Shown here: one piece after another, positions 1 through 7,600 of the stretch
Layout: the number at the start of each line of letters is the position of its first letter
How positions within the stretch are numbered: position 1 is the stretch's first letter
Notes under the pieces: generated by a model
Seen by the model: the letters and a program-made list of their open reading frames with translations, nothing else
Told to the model about the DNA's origin: nothing
Databases searched by the model: none
DNA from: Gemmatimonadaceae bacterium
GTDB lineage: Bacteria; Gemmatimonadota; Gemmatimonadetes; Gemmatimonadales; Gemmatimonadaceae
DNA: 8,822 nucleotides
Assembly (NCBI GenBank): GCA_019689955.1
Contig: JADGGM010000084.1
Location: 1 to 8,822, forward strand
Direction: 5' to 3'
Made by a program: the position numbers and the translations under genes

Positions 1-352
1 GCTCCATGGGTGGAGGGCGACGCTGCATCGGGGAGAGCTGCGCACCCCGCTCCGCGGCGCGCACCGCGGCCTCGAGCGAGGCGTCATCGAGCTGGTTCGT
101 GCTCACGTTCCCGCGCCCGAGCCCGACGTCACGGAAGATGGTGAGACGGATGTCGCGCCGGTCGCTGGCGAGGCTCGCGCGGTTTCGTGCCCAGCGCAGC
201 TCCCCGTTCCACCAGCTCAGGATCCGCACCCGCGTCTCGCCATGGCCGCGTGCAAAGCGGAACACGCGCTGGGCGATGGCGTCGCACTCGTCCTTCGAGA
301 GAATGCGCTCGCTGTCCACGAGGCGCACCAACCGATCGCGGCGCGTCCTCAT
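1..352 (-). CDS. TldE/PmbA-like protein, N-terminal 117 residues (partial, runs off the left edge)
   Basis: This is the second gene of a TldD/TldE-type pair. Known TldD/TldE (PmbA) complexes are heteromeric proteases that trim peptides such as microcin B17 precursor and CcdA; TldE itself lacks the metal site. Reading the minus strand from the ATG at 352 gives an uninterrupted frame to the window edge. It has the usual N-terminal layout: a helix with DECDAIAQRVF (about residues 20-30), a beta strand with ETRVRILSW, the conserved W-A-R-N (about 58-61), then RDIRLTIFRDVGLGRGNVST, NQLDDASLEAAVRAAE and the LSP segment. The start is well supported: ATG overlaps the TGA of the upstream gene as ATGA, and a purine-rich AGAGGAAGG sits just before it. 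No signal peptide or Tat motif is visible, unlike its partner. The C-terminal domain is outside the window, so whether it carries a metal site cannot be seen. Family assignment is good; TldE versus TldD role is inferred from position. Confidence 0.82.
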   Translation of the reverse strand, partial: MRTRRDRLVRLVDSERILSKDECDAIAQRVFRFARGHGETRVRILSWWNGELRWARNRASLASDRRDIRLTIFRDVGLGRGNVSTNQLDDASLEAAVRAAERGAQLSPMQRRPPPME

Positions 353-1974
353 GCCTTCCTCTGCGGATCGATGAGCGTGAGCTCCTTCACGATCGCGGGA
401 GCGGCGGTCACGCTATGGTAGCAGCGCTGCGCCGGCTCCCCCTTCGCCGCTGCCATCCCGTACCGCCGGAGGCTCGCCTCGCCGCCCACGGCCTGCAGCG
501 CCTTCCACAACTCGGTGGCGCGGAAGAGGAAGCCCGCCGAAGCGATCTGCGCGACCCGCTTCCCGTTCCTGACCTCGTACACGCCCCCCGTGCCGAGTCC
601 GCTCGAATGCTGAAAGTCCATGTCCAGTCCTGCTCCCTTGATCGCGATCCCTCTGCTCATCCCCTTCACGAGCGCGTCGAAGTCCTGCGCCTCGTGCCCC
701 GGGGCGAGCGTCAGGTTCGGATTGTGCTGCAGCGGCGCGTACACCGCCGACGGTGCCGCCGCGCACCCGTGCGAGCGGACGGGAATGCCGTGCTTCGTGT
801 AGTAGTCCTTCATCCACCCGGCGCTCTCGCGCGTGGTCTGGAAGTCGGTGAGCACTCCGTCCGTCACGATCTGGAACGTGTCCGGCGCGACCCCTTCGTC
901 GTCCCACTTCACCGTGGCCGCACCCCCGGGCTCGGAGCGGTCGGCGGTGAGCGTGAGCCGCAGCGCGCCGGCCTGGTAGCTGCCGATCATTGCGAGCGGG
1001 TCGGTGATGTAGCTCGTGCCGCCCGCGTTGGCCTCGTAGCCCAGCGCGCGGTCGAGCTCCGTCGCGCGGCCCAGCGTCTCATCGACCAGGCGCGCCATGC
1101 TCACTGCGTCGAGCACCGCGTCGTAGCGCCCCACGTCCACGGGCTTCACCGGGAGCCGGAGCTCCTCCTCGGCCACCTCGAGGTGCCGATCGATCTCGTC
1201 GTACAGCGAGTGCTCGCGCACGCGCGGTATGTGCTCGGCGGTATATAGCTCCCACCCCATGCCCGCGGCCGAGAGGCAGTCCAGCGAGAACCCGCCCTCC
1301 CGGTGCGATTGCGCCGACTGCACCGCGGCGACGAAGGCCCCCTCGGTGCGGTAGCACCGCTGCGTGCACCAGCTCCCGAGCGTCGACGCGAACGCTTTCG
1401 CCTGGAGCGTCGCCGCCGCGGCGTTGACCTGGACGCCGGCGCCCGGGTGGCGGTGGAGGTATCGCTCCAGGCTGGCGAGGAAATCCTGGCACTCGAAGGG
1501 AGAGAGCGCGAACGGGTCCTGCACGACCGGCATGTCCCAGTGCGCGTTCCGGACCACCGGCGCCGGCGCGAGCTCCACCACGCGCGGCCCGCCGAGTGCG
1601 TTGGTCCTGGCCTCGTGCGCGGCCTCGCGGCCGAGGCGCGCCATCTCGTCCGGCGACCACACTGGCCCCGACGCGAACCCCCAGTACCCGTCCACGAGTG
1701 CGCGCACGCCCACCTCCATGCTCTCCTCGTCGTGCGTGAAGAGCGGGAAGAAGCGGCGCGTGCGGGTGTGGGTGAGCCGCACGTCGGCATAGGTCGCGCC
1801 CGCGCTCGTGGCCGCATCGAGCGCGCGCGCTGCGAGCGCCTGGAGCCGCGGGTCATCGATCGGGGGGACGGGCTCCGGCGCGGCGCCGAGCTGCGCGAGG
1901 AGCGGGGTGGGGAGCGCCGTGGCCGCGGCTGCGGCGATCCCCGTCTTGAGGAACGTACGCCGAGTGAACGTCAT
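349..1974 (-). CDS. Tat-exported TldD-like protein with a degenerate metal site (541 aa)
   Basis: A TldD/PmbA-fold protein, related to metalloprotease TldD. The N-terminus carries a near-perfect twin-arginine signal (T-R-R-T-F-L-K, residues 4-10), an Ala-rich hydrophobic core (13-20) and a likely cleavage region near LLAQ-L (about 25-29), so export to the periplasm by Tat is expected. The N-terminal TldD domain covers about 43-250 and the C-terminal domain about 278-535. In the C-terminal domain the family motif HExxGHxxELDRALG is replaced by residues 298-312, which read DETLGRATELDRALG: both zinc-binding His positions are Asp298 and Arg303, although Glu299 and the flanking ELDRALGYEAN remain. 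The late C-G-K-G motif that supplies the third ligand reads A-A-K-G (about 509-512). Conservation of the surroundings argues for a pseudoenzyme or altered active site rather than random decay. An earlier in-frame ATG at 2001 would overlap the upstream gene. I chose 1974, 10 bp after the upstream stop, because it gives a standard Tat N-region; neither start has a strong ribosome site. It overlaps the next gene by 4 bp. Confidence 0.85.
   Translation of the reverse strand: MTFTRRTFLKTGIAAAAATALPTPLLAQLGAAPEPVPPIDDPRLQALAARALDAATSAGATYADVRLTHTRTRRFFPLFTHDEESMEVGVRALVDGYWGFASGPVWSPDEMARLGREAAHEARTNALGGPRVVELAPAPVVRNAHWDMPVVQDPFALSPFECQDFLASLERYLHRHPGAGVQVNAAAATLQAKAFASTLGSWCTQRCYRTEGAFVAAVQSAQSHREGGFSLDCLSAAGMGWELYTAEHIPRVREHSLYDEIDRHLEVAEEELRLPVKPVDVGRYDAVLDAVSMARLVDETLGRATELDRALGYEANAGGTSYITDPLAMIGSYQAGALRLTLTADRSEPGGAATVKWDDEGVAPDTFQIVTDGVLTDFQTTRESAGWMKDYYTKHGIPVRSHGCAAAPSAVYAPLQHNPNLTLAPGHEAQDFDALVKGMSRGIAIKGAGLDMDFQHSSGLGTGGVYEVRNGKRVAQIASAGFLFRATELWKALQAVGGEASLRRYGMAAAKGEPAQRCYHSVTAAPAIVKELTLIDPQRKA
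354..362 (-). promoter_or_regulatory. Ribosome binding site of the TldE/PmbA-like gene
   Basis: Purine-rich AGAGGAAGG directly before the ATG at 352, within the final codons of the TldD-like gene. Together with the ATGA stop/start overlap it suggests coupled translation of the two subunits in matched amounts. Confidence 0.6.
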
Positions 1975-1984
1975 GATGCGCCGA

Positions 1985-3070
1985 TCACAGCGTGCTCTCA
2001 TCCATCACCACGATCTCGCCCGTGGTGCCGAAGATCGTGCTGTGGAAGGGGTACGTGCCCGGGACCGCGAAGCTGCGCCCGCGCGCGCCGGGGAGCGTGA
2101 TCACGCCGTTGTCCCGGTCCTGCTGCGCCGAGAACGCGTCGATGTTCCCGGTCCCGCAGACGATCGGCGCGATCGGGCAGAATCGGGTGTCCTGCAGCGC
2201 GGCCGATGGGTCGTCGAACGTGACGTCGACCGCGGTGCCCGTCCCGTTGAAGAACACGACGTTCCCTCCGGCACCGATGATGATGCGGCTGGGCACGAAG
2301 TTGTTCACCGCCGGATCGAAGTTCGGGTTGACGAAGAGAGCGTACCCGATCTTGAAGACCAGCGTGTCGGCGACGGTGACCCCGTACGCTGTGGCCGATG
2401 CGATGAGCGTGACGTGTCCGGGGTGGACCGGCTCGAGGCGCCCGGTGCTCCGGTCGATCTTCGCCACCGTCGGATCCAGCGACACATAGTAGACGGCCAG
2501 CCCGTTGATCGTCGTGCCGCTGGCGTTCTTGATGAGGGCCGAGAGCGTTTTCGCGGTGCCCTCGGCGATCTTCGCGCTGTCCAGCGGATTCCGGTCCTTG
2601 GGGTCGATCGAGAGCGAGACGGGCAGCGTTGGCGAGGCCATGCTCGTCACGTTGATGAACGCCGTGTCGGCGTGCCGGACGTTGCCGACCACCAGGGTGG
2701 CGACCACGGGGATCTTGGTCCCCGTCTTCACCACGTGCACGAGCCCATCGGGATCCACATGCGCCCGGTCGAGGTCGAGCGACGTGTAGGTCGGCGCCGG
2801 GAGATCGGCCAGCACATCGCCGTTCACCGTGCGCGGCGTGGCGGTGAGCCGGATCGTGTCGTAGGGCGCGACCGTGGACAGCGTCACCGCGTGGTGGTCG
2901 AGCGTCAGCGCCCAGTAGAGCTGACTGACATCGGTCTTGGGTGGCGGCGCGACGACGGCATCGCTCGCGCACCCGGCGGTGACGAGCGTCAGCGCGGTCA
3001 GCACGTACCGCCACGCGCCGCGCGGGCCGGAGCACGGACCATGCATGGAGGCTGGAAGGTGAAGGGTCAT
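1985..3070 (-). CDS. Lipoprotein with two Ig-like domains and a cupredoxin-like C-terminal domain (361 aa)
   Basis: I do not recognise this as a named protein. The N-terminus is a lipoprotein signal: a basic region around R17-R21, a hydrophobic stretch 22-31, and a lipobox V-T-A-G-C ending at Cys34, so it is probably anchored in the outer membrane. Two bacterial Ig-like (Big_2-type) domains follow, about 52-143 and 151-240. The second has the typical pattern YYVSLDPTVAKID, STGRLEPV, PGHVTLIA. The C-terminal 100 residues resemble a plastocyanin/cupredoxin domain: FVPSRIIIGAGGNVVFFNGTG (258-278), DVTF, then RSFAVPGTYPF, TTGEIVVMDE (332-358). The copper ligands expected in such domains are absent (see findings). 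C298 and C305 could form a disulfide. The frame is open far upstream through the SusD gene, but the start at 3070 is supported by a GGGGAG ribosome site and by the signal peptide beginning there. It sits 4 bp after the SusD stop, the slot where Bacteroidota often encode extra surface glycan- or ligand-binding lipoproteins (SusE/F-like). Confidence 0.8.
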   Translation of the reverse strand: MTLHLPASMHGPCSGPRGAWRYVLTALTLVTAGCASDAVVAPPPKTDVSQLYWALTLDHHAVTLSTVAPYDTIRLTATPRTVNGDVLADLPAPTYTSLDLDRAHVDPDGLVHVVKTGTKIPVVATLVVGNVRHADTAFINVTSMASPTLPVSLSIDPKDRNPLDSAKIAEGTAKTLSALIKNASGTTINGLAVYYVSLDPTVAKIDRSTGRLEPVHPGHVTLIASATAYGVTVADTLVFKIGYALFVNPNFDPAVNNFVPSRIIIGAGGNVVFFNGTGTAVDVTFDDPSAALQDTRFCPIAPIVCGTGNIDAFSAQQDRDNGVITLPGARGRSFAVPGTYPFHSTIFGTTGEIVVMDESTL

Positions 3071-3074
3071 TGGC

Positions 3075-4589
3075 TCACGCTCCCCGGCTGCGGCAGCCGG
3101 TGAACAGCGGGTTGGCGATCCGCTCCTCGCCCGGGATCGGCGCGGTGACGTCGGTGCCGTACGCGCTGTATCCGCCCGGATACGAGCCGGTGGGATAGAC
3201 GCTCTCCGGGTCGCGCCCGTAGTTGCGGATGAGCCGCCGCAGGTCTCCTTGCCGGTGCCCGGTAAGGAAGAGCCAGAACGCGCGCTCGCGGAACACGAGG
3301 TCCACGCGTCCATCCGGCGTGCCGGGGTCCTGGAGCGGCGCGAGGCCGGCGACGCCGCCCGAGCCGGCGTGCCAGAGCGTGTCCGCCTTCGTGGTGTCGA
3401 CCGGGTCGGGCTGCGTGTCGAACGTGCCGTCGGTGCGCAGCGCGTTGAGGATCGCGAGCCAGTCGCCACCGGCGCCGTGCAGCGCGGCTTCGGCATCGAT
3501 GAGGCGCGCCTCGATGCCGTCGGCGAGCGTGATCGGCGTGCTGCCGTCCTCGGCGTACTTCTGCGGATAGATGACGACGATGTTGTACTGCGTCGTGTCC
3601 TTGATCACGCCGAGCGAGCGCGGGTCGCGACTCGAGAGGAAGTCGAGGCCGTTCACCCCCTCGGTGTCCACCATCGTCAGCCGCAGGCCGATGGCGCCCG
3701 GTCCGAGGTCCGGGTACACGAAGCTTCGGTTCTCGAACGCGTCGTTGCCCGGGGTCGCCGAGAGGTTGAAGTGGAGCTCGTATCGGAAGTCGTCCGGGAC
3801 GTCGGCCACGGCCTGCGCCGCGCCCGTATAGTCGCCGAGCGCGAGCAACGCGCGCCCCTTCCCCACGCGCGCCAGGTTCATGACCCGCTCGCTGTCCGCG
3901 GCGAGTGCGAGCGCCGAGTCGAAGAGCGTCACCGCGTGCTGGTACACCTCGTCGGTCGACGCCCCGGGCTGATAGGTGTAGTCGCCGTCGAAGTCGATGG
4001 TGCTGAGGGGCACGCCGGAGCAGAAGAGGTCCGCAAGGAAGATTTCGGCGTAGCCTTCCACGGCGAAGAGGTGACCGGCGAGCGCCGGGGAGCTGTCGGG
4101 CGCGTACGCGCGGATCGCGCCCCGCGCCTGGCGCGCCTGGCCGCGCACGCCCTGGAGCAGTCCGTACACGACCCGGATCTGGCTCGGCGTCGTGGACGCA
4201 TCGCCGGGCGGGTCTTCGGGGAGGAACCGGCTGTCGATGCGGAGCGGGTCCTGGCCGAAGGGAGAGATGACCTGTCCGGCGTCGCGCGCGCGCAGCTCGT
4301 CGGTGAGCAGCCCGGTGATCGGGATGAATGACTGGTCGTCGCCGCCGAACGCGGTGCGGAGCCGGATGAGCGCGCCGCGGTACGCGGCGATCGCGCCGGC
4401 CGGCGTCTGGGTCTGTGATGGGTCGGGGACGTCGGGCGGGAGGGAGTTGTCGCCGAGCAGCTTGTCGGGGGAGCACCCCGTGACACCGCCGGCCGCCGCG
4501 ACGAGCAGGAGCGCCAGCCCGAGCGCGCGCCTGGCGCGGCGCAGGTGGTGGAGGTGGCGCACAGCGGGCGAGATCGAAGTCATGGACAT
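3075..4589 (-). CDS. SusD/RagB-family nutrient-binding outer-membrane lipoprotein (504 aa)
   Basis: This is the surface-exposed lid lipoprotein that closes over a SusC-type transporter and helps capture the ligand. The N-terminus has an Arg/His-rich region (11-21), a hydrophobic stretch (23-36) and the lipobox G-V-T-G-C with Cys39. The SusD fold is indicated by the helical TPR-like region at about 165-265 (HLFAVEGYAEIFLADLF, then GKGRALLALGDYTGAA), RLIDAEAAL (362-370), and the C-terminal family block ERAFWLFLTGHRQGDLRR (435-452) followed by the usual tyrosine/glycine-rich tail and PIPGEER-NPLF near the end. Length is normal for the family. Apart from the lipid-anchor Cys the only cysteines are C190 and C499, a candidate disulfide. 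The start at 4589 has GAGAG 7 nt upstream; a second ATG at 4583 is too far from it. It lies 14 bp after the SusC stop, the invariant SusC-SusD order. The substrate cannot be read from the sequence. Confidence 0.93.
   Translation of the reverse strand: MSMTSISPAVRHLHHLRRARRALGLALLLVAAAGGVTGCSPDKLLGDNSLPPDVPDPSQTQTPAGAIAAYRGALIRLRTAFGGDDQSFIPITGLLTDELRARDAGQVISPFGQDPLRIDSRFLPEDPPGDASTTPSQIRVVYGLLQGVRGQARQARGAIRAYAPDSSPALAGHLFAVEGYAEIFLADLFCSGVPLSTIDFDGDYTYQPGASTDEVYQHAVTLFDSALALAADSERVMNLARVGKGRALLALGDYTGAAQAVADVPDDFRYELHFNLSATPGNDAFENRSFVYPDLGPGAIGLRLTMVDTEGVNGLDFLSSRDPRSLGVIKDTTQYNIVVIYPQKYAEDGSTPITLADGIEARLIDAEAALHGAGGDWLAILNALRTDGTFDTQPDPVDTTKADTLWHAGSGGVAGLAPLQDPGTPDGRVDLVFRERAFWLFLTGHRQGDLRRLIRNYGRDPESVYPTGSYPGGYSAYGTDVTAPIPGEERIANPLFTGCRSRGA
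3080..3085 (-). promoter_or_regulatory. Ribosome binding site of the Ig/cupredoxin-like lipoprotein gene
   Basis: GGGGAG on the minus strand inside the last codons of the SusD-like gene, 9 nt before the ATG at 3070. It fixes the start of a gene whose frame is otherwise open far upstream, and its position in the upstream coding end suggests coupled translation. Confidence 0.6.
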
Positions 4590-4596
4590 GGAGGCG

Positions 4597-4601
4597 CTCT
4601 C
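4597..4601 (-). promoter_or_regulatory. Ribosome binding site of the SusD-like gene
   Basis: GAGAG in the 14 bp between the SusC stop and the SusD start, with a 7 nt spacer to the ATG at 4589. It favours 4589 over the second in-frame ATG at 4583. Confidence 0.55.
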
Positions 4602-4603
4602 GC

Positions 4604-7600
4604 TCAATAGGTGGCGCGGACGGCCAGCATCCAGGCGCGCGGCATCGGCAGCACGCCGGTGTCGAACACCTTGTTGCCCGTCGCGGCCGCGTTCACGTTC
4701 GGGTCCTTCCCGGCGTAATTGGTCCAGAGCCCTACGTTCGTCCCCTGCAGCGCGACCGACAGCGCCTTGGTTCCGAAGCGCCGGGCCAGCCGCGGCGACG
4801 CATTGAACGCCACCGACAGGCTGTTGAGCCGGAGCGTGTTCACCGTCTGCAGGAGGCCGTAGTCGGTCTGCTGCATGACCGCCACCGCCGCCTGCTCGGC
4901 GAACGACGACGACGGATCGCTCAGCCCGGGCGAGAAGATCACGTTGCTCGCGCGATCGAAGAGCGCGTTGTTCTCCTGGGTCAGGCCATCCTGGTACGTG
5001 AAGTTCGCGCCCACCGTCACCGCGCCGCGGAAGAGGGAGAGCGACGTGGAGAGGCTCGCCTCGTAGTTCGGCTCGCTCGCCCCCATGTACAGCGCCGTGT
5101 CGCCGAGGAGCACCTCCGAGGCCTCGATGACGCCGTTGCCGTTCACGTCGGAGTAGCCGAGGATCGGCTTCGCCCACCGGCCGAAGAGCGGGTAGCCGGC
5201 CACCACGCGCGCGTCATTCGGCCCGAAGGGCTGCACCCCCTGGCCGAGCTTCGTCACCATGTTGTGGTTGCGGCTCAGGTTGACCGTCGTGCTCCACGTC
5301 ACCGGCGCCGAGCGGACGAGCTGCGCCGACACGCTGAGCTCCAGCCCCGTGTTCCGGATCTCCCCGATGTTCCGGTAGACCTCGATCCCCCGTCCGTACA
5401 CCGAGGGCGCGACGGGGACCGACATGAGCGCGTCGTAGCGCATCTTCCGGTAGCCCGTGACGCTCACGGAGAGCCGATCGCCGAACATGTCCGCATCGAA
5501 GCCCCCTTCGATCTCCGTCGAGCGTTCGGGGCGGAGCGCGCTGTTGCCCAGCGACAGGAGCGTGTCCATCTCCACGAAGCCGTCGTCGAGCCAGACACGG
5601 GACGTGGTGTAGAGCCGGAGCCGGTCCGCTTCGCCCGGCCACACCCCCGCTCGCCCGTACGCCGCCCGGATGCGCAGCACGTCGAACACGTTCTTGAGCG
5701 GGAAGAACGGCTCCTCGGAGATGAGCCACGAGCCGCCGAGCTTGGGGAAGGCAGGGAGCTTGACGTTCGTGCCGAACGTCGAGCTCCCGTCGAGCCGGAG
5801 CCCGGTGGAGATGGTGAACCGCTTGTGCGTGAACGAGGGCTCCACGTACCACCCGAAGCTCGTCACATCGCTCCCGGTCTGCGAAGCGGTCGTAATCTCG
5901 CCGGCGCCGTTGATCGAGCTCGTGCCATCGCGCAGCCCCGAGGCCCCGTTCATGATCGACGACAGCGTCGTCTTCGTGTAGTTGGCCCCGGTGGCGAACT
6001 GGAGGCGGAAGCCCAGGGGGAGCGGCGCCGTTGCCGTGGCCCGCGCGTTCACCGTGCTCACGACCGAGCTGCCGTGGCCGATGTTCAGCCTTCCCGCGCT
6101 GTCCGCGATGCTGCGGCTCAGGCCGCGCGGGAGGAGCACCTCGTCGCTCCGGCTGATGACGTTGATCCCGGCATCGGCGCTCGTGGTGAGCCAGGATTTC
6201 GGGCGCCAGGTGATGTTCGCGGCGTTGGTAAAGTTGGTCGCGTCGTCGGTGGCCCGCTGATAGAAATCCGGCAGGAGCGCGTCGTCCGGGCTGAACGTCG
6301 TAGCGCTCCCGCGCCAGATCGTTCCGGACACCGGATCGATGTAGGTGGCCATGAGCGTGGCCAGCTGCCGCTCGAGGCTCGAGCGCTGCTGGGTCTCACG
6401 GGTGAGGGTCGTGGAGAGCGAGGCGTTGGTGTGATCGTTGATCCGCGCGGTGAGCCGGCTCGTGCCGCTCCAGCGCGTGAGCTGCTGCGGGCGCTGCATC
6501 CAGTCGGGGGGCGAGGCGCCGCCGTGCTCCGCGCGAAAGCGCGCTGCTTCGATGTCCGGCAGCTTGAGGATCCCCGTCTGGTCGGCGTAGCTCCCCGTGA
6601 GCGCGTACGTGAGCGCGTCGGTCCCCCCCGAGACGCCCAGCGAGACCTTCGTGTCCGCGCCCTGGTCCAGCACACTGTAGCGCGGGTCGTTGAGCGCCTG
6701 GAACCGCACCACGCTGTCGGCCTGACAGTCGAACTGCGTGAGCGTGCAGAGCTGCACCTTGCTGGTCTTCAACGACGCCCCCCAACGGTAGATCCCCTCG
6801 GGGTAGTTGCCGGGCATGTACGACAGCCCGTGCGAGGCGCTCACGGTCCACTGTGCCGGCCCGGCGCGCCCTTTCTTGGTGGTGATCACGATCACGCCGT
6901 TCGCGGCGTCGGGGCCGTAGAGCGTGGCGGCACTCGGCCCTTTCAGTACCTCGATCGTCTCGATGCTCTGCGGGTCGATCTGGTCGAGCGGCGAGGGCGC
7001 GGCGATCGGGTTGGCGGTGCCGAAGAATCCACCGGTCCCGTTGGAGGCGAGATTGGCGCTCGTGGAGTCGGACTGCGCGGCGTAGATGCGCACGCCATCG
7101 ATGACCACGATCGGGTCGTTGGACCGCAGCACGCTGCTCGCCCCGCGCAGCCGGAGCCGGCTCGGGTCCCCCGGTGCCCCGCTCGTGTGCTGCACCACGA
7201 GCCCCGGCACGCGCCCTTCGAGCAGGTCGGTGACACTTGCGATGGGCTGCGTGGCGGTGATCGAGTCGGCGTTGATCATCGTCACATCGTTCGGGATGTC
7301 CATGCGCCGCTGCGGCCCCGTGGCGGTGGTGACGACGTCCTGCAGCCGCGTCATCCCCATCCGCAGCAGGACCTGGAGTCGGAGGTATCCGGAATCGGGC
7401 ACGACCACCTCCCGGTCCGCGGGCGCGTAGCCGAGGAAGCGGACGGTGACCACGCGCAGCCCCGAGGGCACGTCGCGAAGCAGCGCGTACCCCTGCTCGG
7501 TGGTCGTGGCCATGAGCCGCGTCCCCCGCACGCCGACCACCGCCCCCTTGAGCGGCTGCATCGTTGCCGTGTCGACGACGTGGACGAGGACCGCCGCGTG

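Noticed and set aside
3071..3496. N-terminal extension of the Ig/cupredoxin lipoprotein frame back to 3496
   Set aside because: The extension overlaps the SusD coding end, is low-complexity Arg/Ser/Thr/Pro sequence, and would bury a good lipoprotein signal peptide that starts at 3070 behind a ribosome site.
4120..4156. Short near-tandem GC-rich repeat inside the SusD-like gene
   Set aside because: It encodes Q-A-R-Q-A-R in a helix, has only two units, and is normal for GC-rich coding sequence.
187..4331. Several 265-431 codon plus-strand frames opposite the TldD-, lipoprotein- and SusD-like genes
   Set aside because: All are Arg/Val/His-rich shadows of the minus-strand genes with no domain or ribosome-site support.
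4590..5177. Extension of the SusD-like frame upstream into the SusC gene (to 5177)
   Set aside because: The added residues are an off-frame reading of the SusC barrel end; the lipoprotein signal begins at 4589 next to a ribosome site.
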